The position numbers were made by a program, and so were the translations under genes. A stretch of 64,000 bases of DNA from Ypsolopha sequella (taxonomy: Eukaryota > Arthropoda > Insecta > Lepidoptera > Ypsolophidae). The notes beneath the pieces are model-generated. The model saw only the letters and a program-made list of their open reading frames with translations, ran no database searches and was not told the DNA's origin. Within the stretch, counting starts at the first letter, position 1; the number at the start of each line of letters is the position of its first letter. Shown here one piece after another: positions 32,343-42,686 of this stretch. The DNA is taken from contig OW204004.1 of NCBI GenBank assembly GCA_934047225.1, positions 4,530,401 to 4,594,400 of the forward strand, written 5' to 3'.

Positions 32343-32512
32343 GGCTGTGCTGGCTGGCGGCTGGCGGCTGGCGGCTGGCGGCTGGCGGCTGGCGGCTGGC
32401 GGCTGGCGGCTGGCGGCTGGCGGCTGGCGGCTGGCGGCTGGCGGCTGGCGGCTGGCTGCTGGCTGCTGGCTGCTGGCTGCTGGCTCCTGGCTGCTGGCTC
32501 CTGGGTGGTCCG
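32343..32512 (-). repeat. 7-bp minisatellite in BEL-2 leader
   Basis: About 24 units of a 7-bp repeat, CCGCCAG on the element strand, grading into CAGCCAG variants at the far end. Because 7 is not a multiple of 3, all three frames encode the same heptapeptide series (PPAASRQ) without stops, which makes the ORF look falsely longer. Confidence 0.9.
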
Positions 32513-32549
32513 TGGGCAGCAAGGCGTCCTGAAGGTCGATTTTGCTGCG

Positions 32550-32567
32550 ATCCGTCTCGAAGGTCCA
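32550..32567 (-). promoter_or_regulatory. BEL-2 primer binding site
   Basis: Three bases from the 5' LTR, minus-strand TGGACCTTCGAGACGGAT. Closely similar to the BEL-1 site. Confidence 0.6.
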
Positions 32568-32570
32568 AAT

Positions 32571-32904
32571 TGTTGAGGTCAGGATCCGAAGTGGACTGTA
32601 TTAAAACCCAGTATTCAAACTTCAAATCTTTATTAAGTGAAACGATAGTAGAAGTGAAGTGAACAAGTAAACTGAAGTGAATAAATTTACAAACATAGGG
32701 CCTTATATTTATATCGTAAAACCACTCTGTCGTGTAGTGCCTGTAGGCGCGATGTCTAAGGAGCGCGGAGAGGTGAGACCAGAGGAAGGACGCCTGAGGT
32801 AGGCCAGCCTGGACGCGAGTCAACATTTTGCCTTCTTGCTCTAACTCGTCGCTCCGTCCCTCGGTCCGCTGGCCAGCTTCCTTTCAGGCTTGTTGTCCGC
32901 AACA
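32571..32904 (-). repeat. BEL-2 5' LTR
   Basis: 334 bp, matches the other LTR by eye; followed by AGTAA. Confidence 0.96.
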
Positions 32905-32909
32905 AGTAA

Positions 32910-33464
32910 CTTTATTTTTCATGTGTAAACTGTGTATTTTATATCTAGATCTTGACTGATATAGAGTTGCGATGAGTCTTGCATTTTGGGCAATTATTCT
33001 GTGATTTTAATTTTTATTGCTCATTGGTTAATAAGAAAGCTTAGAAGGTAATGTGATAGGTACTTAATATCTTTAAATCCTTGATTGTTAATGATTTGAA
33101 AATCATTCATTTTTTCATTTAGATTCAGCTTTAATACTTTGGTCAAATAGTGAAGTGTTTAATAGCATTACTCAGGTATATATGTTACATTTGTTGATTG
33201 TTGGGTTATGCACATAATAAAAACATTTTTATGAAAAATTGTATTTTACTTTTATTAACATAATTTTATTTTTGAAATGACAAGAAAATATCCATGTCTA
33301 CGAGTACAATACAATGCCTATCTATACTAATGATAATTTCTTAAACTATACAAACAATCAAATGATTGTACTGAAAAATGTGGCATACATAACACGTAAT
33401 GCGCTAAAATAAAAGTGTACTTACACTTTTCCTTACTGAATGAGAAAGTTTCTCACAGAAACTA
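32910..33464. other. Noncoding Harbinger-associated DNA
   Basis: AT-rich, no ORF. The segment 32,989-33,075 is a diverged repeat of DNA around 25,831-25,866 and 26,216-26,240 (shared GCAATTATT, CTGTGATTTTAATTTT and GATAGGTACTTAATA), so the host sequence carried a duplication before BEL-2 and the MITE arrived. AATAAA near 33,218 may be the Myb-gene poly(A) signal. Confidence 0.4.
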
Positions 33465-33590
33465 CAAAATGAATAATGTATTTACCAAATATTGAACATA
33501 TTTTATGAGACAAAGCATATCCTCTTAAAAATTGGTGCGTTACCTACACCATATATAAGGATAATGGACAACTGACAGAAGAAAGTTCTT
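33465..33590 (+). pseudogene. Fragment of Harbinger transposase in inverted orientation
   Basis: Plus-strand copy of the part of the transposase that on the minus strand lies at about 34,432-34,550. The GDKAYPLKNWC and KDNGQLTEE segments are recognisable with substitutions and small insertions. It ends abruptly before 33,594. Confidence 0.75.
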
Positions 33591-33811
33591 ATTTTAGGTT
33601 GCGTTCCTAAACGCCTAGGTAAATGTAAAATTTTACTGTTAAAGTGAATTTTACAATCTGACGAGGTTTATTGAAGGACTTCGAGCTGTTTGTTTTCACT
33701 CGGGTCGTGGAACAGGTGATGAGTTAATTTTTACTTTTACCCTGGCATTTAGGAATGCTACCTTAATATTAATACGGGATATTTGTTTTGATATGGAAGG
33801 TAAAGATTTAT

Positions 33812-34015
33812 TGGACATGTAAAGAGAATTAATGAAAGTAAAGTGACGAAAGAAATTTATGGTGTGCAAGTTAATGGTAGAGCTTGACCAGGCCGCCCTA
33901 GAAGGACGACGTATGCTGACCAAATTGGCAACATATTGAAGAAGGGCAATGTCAAAAGTACCTGGGGTAGAAGAGCTTATATGACTAGATTGATGGATGT
34001 GGTAGAGGTGGTCAG
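33812..34015 (+). pseudogene. LINE ORF C-terminal fragment
   Basis: One frame reads GHVKRINESKVTKEIYGVQ, then a stop, then PGRPRRTYADQIG and WGRRAYMTRLMDV. This is the style of the post-RT tail of insect LINE (RTE/CR1-like) proteins. Short and broken; the family is uncertain. Confidence 0.45.
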
Positions 34016-34097
34016 TATCGTGGCAGACTTCTCTTATTACCTTATTTATATTAAAATGTTACATGTTTTAGATTTCTGAAGATGTAGTCTGTCCAGC

Positions 34098-35190
34098 TCA
34101 TGTAGGTGGTTGTAGTCTTAACTGTTCATTTATAATCGAACACAGATATTCTCTCTTTAAGGTTCCAGAATTATCATCATAATTAACATTATTTTCATCA
34201 TTTTCTCGAATGTTTTCTTCCACTAAATTATCCTGTATATATCTTTCAACATCTTCACCTCCTATATCTAAACAAATATTGTGTAAAACACAAGCTGCTA
34301 GAATATAAAAGGGAACTAGATCGACTCTTATAACTTCCATGTGTTTCATTCGGCGAAACCGTCCCTTTAGAAGTCCAAATGCTATTTCAATCACAGATCT
34401 ACATTTGGCATGGACTGTGTTAAGACGACGTCGCTCTTCTGTCAGTTGTCCATTATCCTTATATGGTGTAATGCACCAATTTTTAAGTGGATATGCCTTG
34501 TCTCCCAAAATGTGTTCATTATTTGGAAAATATTTTAATTCATCATCAATAATTTCTTTGTAGATATCGCTGTTCCGGAAAATTCTAAAATCACCTACAG
34601 CACCAGGATAGCCAGCAAAGCAATCTATAAACTTCAAACTAGAGTCACATATTGCTTGTAAAACAATAGCATATCGGCATTTTCTAGTATTGTAGTCTCT
34701 ACCGTTTTCCTTTGGCCTGTTGATGAAAATGTAACTCCCATCTACTGCACCAACAATATCAGGGAATTTGAAACTTCTTTTAAATTTTTGTTTTGTCTCC
34801 ATAATTTCAACAGATCTAGGCCATTTAACAACTGTTTTAGAAATTCTGCATAACGTCTTTACTACCCTTAGTGCACAATAGTACAGTGTTGATTTTTCAA
34901 TATTGAATCGGTCTGCAACTGACCTGTACGAGTCAGGTTTGGCTAAAAGCCAAATTGTGCATAACATTTATTTTTGAGGGGATATCATGCTACGGCCAAC
35001 ACTAAAATTTTGCAATTGTGGTGAAATAACATTTTCTAAATGGTGAAAGGCATCAGTTGTCATTCTGAAATGAGAGTGAAACTGTATGCTGTTTAAATTT
35101 GTTATATTGTCCATGCAGAAAAGAGTTAGGCGTGCAGTCCTATTTCGTCGATGACGGTTTTGTGTTTGCTGGTTGTTATTCTGTCCTAAC
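34098..35190 (-). pseudogene. PIF/Harbinger transposase (DDE_Tnp_4/HARBI1-like), one in-frame stop
   Basis: The exon starts after an acceptor (TCTATTGCAG, at 35,191-35,200). The N-terminal helical part includes FHSHFRMTTDAFHHL. A TAA at 34,968-34,970 then breaks the frame, and the catalytic half follows in the same frame from 34,967. Catalytic DDE region: VGAVDGSYI, PGAVGDFRIFRN, LGDKAYPL and RSVIEIAFGLLKGRF. A possible first exon, ATG at 36,234-36,236 with donor GTAAGT at 36,173-36,178, codes about 19 residues, but its phase does not join directly, so an intermediate exon is missing or the model is wrong. It acts with the Myb-like partner to cut at TWA-type targets in known Harbingers. Confidence 0.8.
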
Positions 35191-36580
35191 CTGCAATAGA
35201 TAAATAAATTACTTACATAAAATATCATAATAACATATGCATACAAGTGATAGAATGGACATGACTTTGCTTGAGTCCTCATACACAGAGCTGTTTAACC
35301 CATAGGCTCAAGCACCATATTTTAAAGCATTTACATAACATTGGGCCAATATAGTTAGAATATACTTTATGGTAGGGTTAGTCTCGACAAGAGGGCACAA
35401 TATATTATTTCTCTGCGATAATACTTACAAGGCTATAGTATGTGTCACTAATTGCATATATTGCTGTATTAGCATTATAATGGTCGCTATTATAGTTGCA
35501 CGTCTTCGTCGTATGTGTGAAGGTGAGGCTTCCATTATAAAATTTCTTCAATCAACTACGAAACAAAACATAGGTAGATAAGTACATTTTTTATTCACAG
35601 TATCAGTCAGCATTGACTTTATAGTTGTCGGGACGTATAGCACGGATAACGTTCTCCACCTGGGTGTGAAGTTACGTGCCGACAAGATAGCAACTACACA
35701 TAAACATGTCATAGTTTAAATATATTCTGCTTCGCTGTACCAATCTAGACATTATGCCAACATGTCGGGGGATCCCGAAGGATCCCCCCCAAGGCCTCCC
35801 TGCGCCCCACTAGCCTTGGACCATACCACGCCAATAGATACTTGAATACATATAATATATAATTATATGATAAACTATACATTACAGGTTACAGAGGTTG
35901 GCATGATATCCAAAGTGAATACAAGAACACATACCTCGAAGGTTATACCACGTTTCCGCAGTCTTGTACCTTCCTTCACTCCCTTGTATCCACCAGGGAC
36001 GCACGTGGAGACTCGATGCAGGCTCCTTCCTGTCATCTCCCCTGCATAGCTAGCATGGCAGAAACCCAACCTAAGAAAGCTCCGTAAAACACGTTATTAT
36101 TCCCTCCTTTTTTCCATTCAACCAAGATGGCCGCTTTGTTCTCTCTCTACTCGATTCTCACTCGATTCTTTCACTTACCGATCATTCCGAGTCGTTTAAT
36201 CGCGTTCTTCGCGACAATAGTGATAGCAATTTCCATAAAATAAAACATACCTATGTACCAGCGATTGAGCCAAGTTGGGTTCCTTAGTCTGAGGTTAATA
36301 TACAGTTTGTATAAAACAAATAACTGCTGATTTTCTTTCAAACAACTGCTGATTTTCTTTGTTTGTTTACAAATTCCGTTTCTTATTTGAATAGCTGTCA
36401 TTTTGACGTAACTAAACCTCGCGAACCCTGCTTTGAGTTGATGTTGGAAAAGTTGACACCAGTGTAGCAACTCTGTTATTTTTGAACGGTCGGTGTTGAG
36501 ACGCGAGTTAATTTTTGAACGGTTTAGTGTTACGACCCGGGTAGGAAACTCAACTCGGTGTGAGTTTATGAACGACTATC
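35191..36580. other. Harbinger 5' region, mostly noncoding
   Basis: Contains a perfect 9-bp-stem hairpin (35,767-35,788), a possible transposase first exon on minus (36,179-36,236), and GTTTATGAACGAC near 36,563-36,575. The last could be a Harbinger-type terminus because CTCGGGTCGT-like subterminal sequence recurs inverted near 33,700 (compare 36,536). Element ends are not proven. Confidence 0.35.
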
Positions 36581-36760
36581 TGGATCCCCACCTCCGGTTT
36601 GTCGCGCAGATCTGTTCTGCGCAGAAGCTTTTTTTTTCGTTTTAGATTTCTTATCATGATATGTCTGAAAGAAAGATTCGATGTAACTAGGCACCAATGT
36701 TATTAAGGCAGATATCGATGTTTTTTATATGTAAATCTTTGACAAATCTGAACAACTTAC

Positions 36761-36975
36761 TTTTCTCCACTCACTCCAAGTTTTATGAGTCCCTCCGATG
36801 GCATTGAGCTCATTTGATATTTCGCACCATCTTTTTTGTGCCGTCTTGTAAGTGAAATTGGCGGAAAACTTCCCCGATCTTAGCTCGGGGTCGGCATCCA
36901 GCAGCTCAATGAGCCTCCTCGTCTGACTGGCCGAAGCATAGCCAGCTTTCCTTTTTTTTGAGGTTCTTTATCCAT
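36761..36975 (-). pseudogene. Second Harbinger Myb/SANT-like (zeste-type) exon, frameshifted
   Basis: Begins at ATG 36,973-36,975 and ends at splice donor GTAAGT (36,755-36,760). After an A8 run (T8 on plus, 36,952-36,959) the domain continues in another frame as SQTRRLIELLDADPELRSGK, then KRWCEISNELN and WSEWRK, the signature of zeste/Myb_DNA-bind_5-type accessory proteins. One base lost in the homopolymer explains the shift. It lies upstream of and divergent to the degraded transposase at 38,640-39,606. Confidence 0.65.
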
Positions 36976-37397
36976 TTGGGTTTGTGATTTGTAAGCAGTA
37001 AACAAACACCACACACACAAGTCGACGATCAGTTGACGTTTCGAGGTTACATTTCATTTGAAAATTTTGAGAGTTAAGTGTACTTTTAATACCGTATATT
37101 TTATACCTAAATAGTTTCTTTATAAAATAACATATAAATTAATATTTTGCCGCAAAATGTATCAATTTAAAAGTGAAAATGTAAATGTTATAAAATTCGA
37201 CTAACTTTCAATTTACAATCGAGAAAATGGAACGTGTGATTCACAGATAACTCTTTTAGTCATAAGACATTTATTTTTTCTTTCGAATTCAATGTAGCAT
37301 GGCGTTCAGAATACAGATTTTGGCTGTCGTTCGACTTTTTTATGTAGAATTCAAGTCATACGCCTTAGAGTAGTATACGAATTATTTGCTAATGAAG

Positions 37398-37672
37398 TGA
37401 GAATCGGCGTCCAGGTTTAAATGCAAAAGAAGTTTTGTCCAATAAAATTTCTCCTGCAATAAGTGATTTGTTACTTTAGCCAACCACCGGTCGTCTTGCG
37501 CCATTTTGTTTATGGAGGAAACACTTTTTGCATGTTTAGTGACATTGACGTGAGTATCGGCGTCCAGGTTTAAATGCAAAAGACGTTTTGTCAAATGACA
37601 TTTCTCCTGCAATAAGTGATTTGTCACTTCAGCCAATCACCGGTCGTCTTGCGCCATTTTGTTTATGGTGTA
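37398..37672. repeat. 153-bp-period direct duplication
   Basis: Copies at about 37,398-37,520 and 37,551-37,672 share CGGCGTCCAGGTTTAAATGC, TTTCTCCTGCAATAAGTGAT and CGGTCGTCTTGCGCCATTTT. In the interval between the two Harbinger-B genes, where a divergent promoter would lie. Confidence 0.85.
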
Positions 37673-38639
37673 GCATAGCAAATTTTGTAAGTTGCGGTTA
37701 TCACAAAGTTTTTCGCGTCGTTGTTTTGCTTGATGGTAAATTGCGGTTTACCCTCTTTTCTAGACATGAAGTTGCTCGCGTGTCTGCTGCGATTCCCGAG
37801 GTTTTTTTCTCGTTCATTTGTCGGCCGGAGCTTTTGCTGTCAACTCGTGTTGAGTGTATCTTTATTGTGTTTTTTATAATGGCGGTTGTGCCAACAGGAG
37901 TTGTGTTTTTAATAATATAGGAAAATATTTACATTCTTCGGATGATTTAAAAAGGAATTTTTTCGCCGGGTTGGTGGGAGTTCTGACTATTGTCAGATCA
38001 TGATTTTCAAGATTTTCAAGTTTGAAGTTCAAGTTTTCAAGTTTCAATTTTATGTTCCGTAATATTTTTTTTCCTGGTAGAACTGAGTGGTGTACCAGAC
38101 GATTTGGTTTAAAGAGTATGAACGACAAATATGTATTGTTTGTAGGATCTACGGCTCCCCTGAGCTAGATTTATTTTTTGGAAATTAATTCCCTTGTTTG
38201 TTTTCAAGTTTTGTTACACTTTAAGTTTTTTTAATGTAATTTCACAAGTTTCCATGTAATCTAGTTACCTGTGGTTAAGGCGGTAACTAACCCATCTAGT
38301 TATCACTTAAATGTTTTATTTTTGTCTTGGCAATAGTAAATCCAATGTAATATTACTACCTGATGTTAAGGCGGTACCTGACACAACTATTTAAAGGTAC
38401 TTAAGGTTTTAGTAATGTCTTGGCAGGATATATGCCAAATGAAGGTCTTGGCCAAAAGCTTGTAACTAAGTATAATTTTTCCGTAACACCTTTGGCTTGT
38501 GGAATTGACGATTTGTTTTGATAAAATTAAATACACTTAATTGTAAAGTACCTCGAAGTTTTCTTCAGAACCTTTTACCAACTATTAGGTTACAATTAGG
38601 TCACTGTTTAATTTTATCTTGCCAGTTGCATGACTGGTG

Positions 38640-39606
38640 GAAAGACCGGGTACCCGCCGGTCGTGTAATTCTGACAGTAGATGGCACACATATAGGTTTG
38701 ATTGCGCCATCACTCACACATCCTACAGCCCCTAAAAAACTATTTTTTAATAGAAAGGGATACTAAGTATAGCATAAATGCCCAAGTTGTAAGTACATAT
38801 CTAACCACAACATGATTTCACAAGAGATTTCAGGATAATTTTAATAATAATAATTACTTTGTATTACTTACAAACATGTGATGCCAGAAGTGGAATACTC
38901 CATGTGAACCCTAATTTTCCTGGTTCAACTCATGACCCAGCAGTAACTTAAATAGAATTTTGAAGGAAGAGTATGTTGGCGGTGAAAGAAATCAGTGGCT
39001 CCTGGGTAATTACATTAAATAATAATTGGTATTGTTAGGTTGCTGTGATTGAGGTACTTGCCTGCCTAGTTCTATTTTTTTAAATATAAATTTAATTTGA
39101 GGTGACAAAGAATACCCATTGGTTCCCTAGCTGATGACTCCATATGTCAACGTCGCAACTGACTCTGCAGAGTCGAATTATAACAAGGCTCACTCAATGG
39201 CCAGAGTTATTGTCGAGCTTTGTTTTGGATGACCGAAAAATAGGTTTCGGTGCCCGTTAAAGCACAGAACCCTGCACTATAGTCCAGAAACTGCTGCGAC
39301 TATATTTCTGGCCTGCTGTACACTGCACAATATGTTTATTGAACACTGGACAGGACATTGTATAGGACACCAATAAACCACAGTTGTGAGTGTTCAAATG
39401 CTTGAATCTCCCTTCAATAGTAATTGTATTGTGTCAAATTTGTATATTAAATTTCAGATGATCTCTATTTATCGCAGCAGGACCAGGACAACGAGCCAGC
39501 TGAAGAAGAACCCCTAGAGTCTAGAGACGTGGATCAAGTCGATTTTTCTGCTGGAGGTAGAGACACACGTCACCGGATCACGGCGACCTACTTCGGGAAT
39601 AATTAA
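38640..39606 (+). pseudogene. Degraded Harbinger transposase (second element)
   Basis: Pieces in order on plus: VDGTHIGLIAPSLTHPT then FFNRKGY (38,680-38,766), SINAQV (38,770-38,787) with a donor-like GTAAGT, then PNFPGSTHDPAV (38,910-38,950). Further on are YPLVP*LMTPY and ARVIVELCFG (39,110-39,235), HYSPETAA..ACCTLHN (39,270-39,335), and a last exon from a TTTCAG acceptor at 39,457 ending ITATYFGNN and a stop at 39,604-39,606. This is HARBI1-type order, but with several stops and frameshifts, so it is inactive. Confidence 0.7.
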
Positions 39607-39644
39607 AATACTGTTTTTAGAATTATATATTTATAATAGGTAAC

Positions 39645-39760
39645 TTGTATCAATAAATCAACAAAACTTAGATAAAAATACAACAAAACTTAGATAAAAA
39701 AATCAACAAAACTTAGACAAAAAAATCAACAAAACTTAGAGCGAAAAATCAACAAAAAAT
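39645..39760 (+). repeat. Short tandem repeat, AAATCAACAAAACTTAGA type
   Basis: About five imperfect 18-21-bp units; one further unit occurs at 39,869-39,893. Confidence 0.85.
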
Positions 39761-39766
39761 ATATTT

Positions 39767-39985
39767 ATATGTCGTGGCCATATTGTAGAATTTACCATTT
39801 CATTATCTGGTTGGGCAGATCGTGAAGTATGAAATCAAAAATCTTTCACCAAAAGTAAAAAATAAACTAAACTTAGAGAAAAAAATCAACAAAAAATATA
39901 TTTATATTATAGATTTTTGATTTCATACTTAACGATCTGCACAACCAGATAATTAAATGGTAAATTCTACAATATGGCCACGCCA
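39767..39985. mobile_element. Foldback/MITE with about 75-bp arms
   Basis: Left arm about 39,767-39,843 (GTGGCCATATTGTAGAATTT and on) and right arm about 39,909-39,985 (its near-complement), with a short spacer. No ORF. Confidence 0.75.
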
Positions 39986-40247
39986 TATACCTATACACAC
40001 ATATTAATTATTGGTATTATTTTTAATTATGTGGGCAGCGTTCCGTAAACCTGCTCCGATTGCTTCGCCCAGTCCAGTCACTGAGTTAGTCAAATCTTGC
40101 ATTGCTTCCCGCAAGGCTCTTCCATTTTCCCATCACTTGGAGAAGCGATGCAGGGTCCATACGTTGGGCTGAACATGATAAGAACAACTTTAATTTCAAA
40201 TCAAGTTAGCATGCAAAATTAACAGGTTCCTTTTAAATTATTATATA

Positions 40248-40285
40248 CTAGCTGATGCCCGCGACTTCGTCCGCGTGGATGAAGA
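40248..40285 (-). mobile_element. Helitron-like 3' end (Lep1-type)
   Basis: On the minus strand it reads CGCGGACGAAGTCGCGGGC, then CAGCTAG followed by T: a short GC hairpin then CTAG, as at the 3' end of lepidopteran non-autonomous Helitrons. No matching 5' end was found. Confidence 0.5.
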
Positions 40286-40340
40286 TAATACGGCCACAGT
40301 GGGATTCTCGCAGTAGAAAGTATCCGGTTTTTAGTTAGAT

Positions 40341-40498
40341 AATAAAGCCGATTCTGAAGGCTTTAATTCTAGTTTTAGTGCTGTTAAAACTAAATTTTAA
40401 GTCCTTAAGAGTTAGGATTAGAAGCTAAATTTCTTTCGAAAATTTCAAGCTTTGACAGCACTAAAACTAAAATTAAAGCTTTCAGAATTGGCTTTATT
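40341..40498. repeat. Foldback with about 46-bp arms
   Basis: AATAAAGCCGATTCTGAAGG..., inverted near-copy ending CAGAATTGGCTTTATT. Loop of about 60 bases; no ORF. Confidence 0.75.
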
Positions 40499-40794
40499 AA
40501 GCTATTCAACAGTGATCTTCCTTCCTGCTTTAATTTTAATTAATGCCTCACTGCTGAGGATCGAACAGTGGTAACCATACCAAAACTCGTTCATTAGTTT
40601 TTGCGTGATGCATGAAATACCAACAAAAATACCGTTTTTTTTTTATCAGTATCCTACACGACAATTTTTTTTTTTTTGGATATTATCTATGCACAGACAG
40701 ATAGACACGGTTCTATTACAGTTTTAAATAATATTTTAAATACTCAACTTTACAATTTTCAGTTATTATAGTAGTAAAAAAATATATATTTATA

Positions 40795-40825
40795 ACTGTT
40801 GCCCGCGACTTCGTCCGCGTGGAAT
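40795..40825 (-). mobile_element. Second Helitron-like end, truncated
   Basis: Repeats GCCCGCGACTTCGTCCGCGT of 40,257-40,276; here the CTAG terminus is absent. Confidence 0.45.
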
Positions 40826-41319
40826 TTAGTGTTATCTTACACTACTTAGAATTTTGAATATTGTAATTTGACACTAGGGACAGTCGAAGTAGTTTTCTTA
40901 TGTTCACAAAAGATAACCTTCCCTTCTATTTCAAGCTTTGCTATGAAAATAGGTTACTGCGTAACTTTTGGGCGAATAAGCCTCTAGTTTCAATTTTAAC
41001 ATATGTAAGCCACATAAAAGAATTTCTTTTTACACAACATTTACCGTTTTTCCTTCTTGGGCTAGCATGAAAAGATTGTTTGCATGACTGACCCGTGAGC
41101 AAGCCACCTACATTTGATCGTGTTAATAAAAAGAAAATTAAAGAAGAGGATAAAAAAAATTGTAAACGCAAAATTCAGGAAGAGAATGCAGGTAAACAAA
41201 TACGTAAACGAAAAGTAAAAGAGGAAAATAAAGAAAAGCAAAAACTACAAAAGAAAAAAAAATATTGATAAGAATGATATGCCAAACACTTCATGTAAAA
41301 ATTATTTACAGTCGGTAAA
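40826..41319. other. No recognised gene
   Basis: AT-rich. A Lys-rich open stretch on plus (about 41,095-41,265, many KKK/EE residues) is too low in complexity to assign. Confidence 0.3.
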
Positions 41320-42686
41320 TACCCACTCACTACAATCTCTCTGAACAATTGTTTCTTTTTGAATTCTTAGCCTATGTTCCTGTGTTTTCACTAAGTTATT
41401 TAAGAGAGTGTTTTTAAGTAGCTCTAGTTCCTTAGGATCAACGTCTGGTCTTTGGCATTCTTCACTATAATTCTTATCCATTGAGTCGAGCTTACTTGCG
41501 GGTTTGCTTGCAGCTGTTGGTCAAAACTAAACAATACTTTAGGCCTAAGGCGTTCACGTTCCTACGAGTATAAAAATAATCAACTCATTAACTTACTCAG
41601 TACATTTATACTCAGATACAAACGTGAAAAACGTCATCATGTCGCTTACAGCTTTTTTGTTTTTTGTTTGCTCTAGTTTTTTAGATTTTGTTTTGGGGCT
41701 TTGTCCAATCATGTTTTTTTGCATAGTGTATACGGGCATTTTTGTGTTAAACGAAAAGACTGCAGCAGAAACTCGATTTTTATATTCATTTTTTAGGCTG
41801 AAGTTGATTCTTTTACCTCCGACAAATTTGGCAATTAAACGTATCAAAAATATTACTGTCGGTGTCATAAATCAAACTTTTGGCGTTTGCTGCTAATTGC
41901 CCAACGTGGTACTGAGTCTTGATCCATATGGGGATGCCAATCAGCGTTAATGTCAGGTCTTCACTTTTTTTCTCACTGCTGCAATAATAACCTTTACACT
42001 GGCTGTGGTTGCCAAACGCGTGGTTGTAACTATTCGAAATATCAACGTATGACTGGTTTGTACGGTCATATAAACTTTCTGTTCCAGTTTTGTTTGCGTG
42101 AATTGAGAGACACGCTACTTTTCTTATCATATTCTTATCATGATTCTGGATGGTGTAAACAGCTTACGTGTACTTAGAACATATTTTGTTTCCTTCGTTA
42201 AAGCATTTAATTTTTTACACAAATTACGAAGTAAATGGTTGCGGCACTCTATTTTTTCCACGTCGTTGTTGGAATAGGGCCTCATATTTTTTATTTTGTT
42301 ATATGTGCTGCTGTCGCCATCAGCTAACAGTCGACCGTAAATTAAATTTCGCGTCTCGACTGAAATCTTAAAGCCTTCAGCTATAATGTCCGCCTCCATA
42401 GCCGTTAAGGAGCCGCAGTAATTTTTGTAGCACGCATGCTCTTAAGGTTCAAAACCTTGGTTTTCGGCTCTAGAACAGACGCAGCAGTACTTATTCTTTA
42501 CACCGAAATATAATACTTCGCCAAATTTACGACCTATTATTGCCGCCGCACCTGACTGAATTTTTCTTATAAGACCTTTTCGGCCATTATCCATCAGCTA
42601 CGACGTCTATTATAGCTATGCCATCTTTTATTTTACCTTCTGCGATCGCGGCTTCCCTTTCTCTATTTCTGTTGAACCAGTGCCAG
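41320..42686 (-). pseudogene. Mutator-like transposase-domain gene, minus copy, decayed
   Basis: Pieces in order on minus: REREAAIAEGKIKDGIAII and VADG, frameshift, FGEVLYFGVKNKYCCVC, CYKNYCGSLTAMEADIIAEG, then GDSSTYNKI and VEKIECRNHLLRNL (42,127-42,399). Next come FGNHSQCKGYYC (about 42,000) and AKFVGGKRINFSLKNEYKNR (about 41,800). A final piece, EECQRPDVDPKELELLKNTL, precedes QRDCSEW (41,340-41,500). This is the order of the insect Mutator-like (PF20700-type) family. Multiple frameshifts and stops; no full product. It meets the plus copy head to head at about 42,683. Confidence 0.75.

Larger units (their letters stand above)
26245..32904 (-). mobile_element. BEL-2: GC-rich BEL/Pao LTR retrotransposon
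   Basis: Complete minus-strand BEL/Pao element, 6.7 kb, with 334-bp LTRs (26,245-26,578 and 32,571-32,904) identical by eye and 5-bp duplication AGTAA (26,240-26,244 and 32,905-32,909). One uninterrupted gag-pol ORF. The coding part is clearly GC-rich, unlike BEL-1, BEL-3 and the flanking DNA. A 7-bp minisatellite lies between primer site and ATG. Confidence 0.96.

Noticed and set aside
32343..32522. N-terminal extension of BEL-2 Gag
   Set aside because: It would start at TTG and is encoded by a frame-neutral 7-bp minisatellite; the ATG at 32,342 is preferred.
40020..40160. Possible C-terminal exon of a Myb-like Harbinger gene on minus (LTNSVTGLGEAIG)
   Set aside because: Too short and frame-broken to assign; listed only as an impression.
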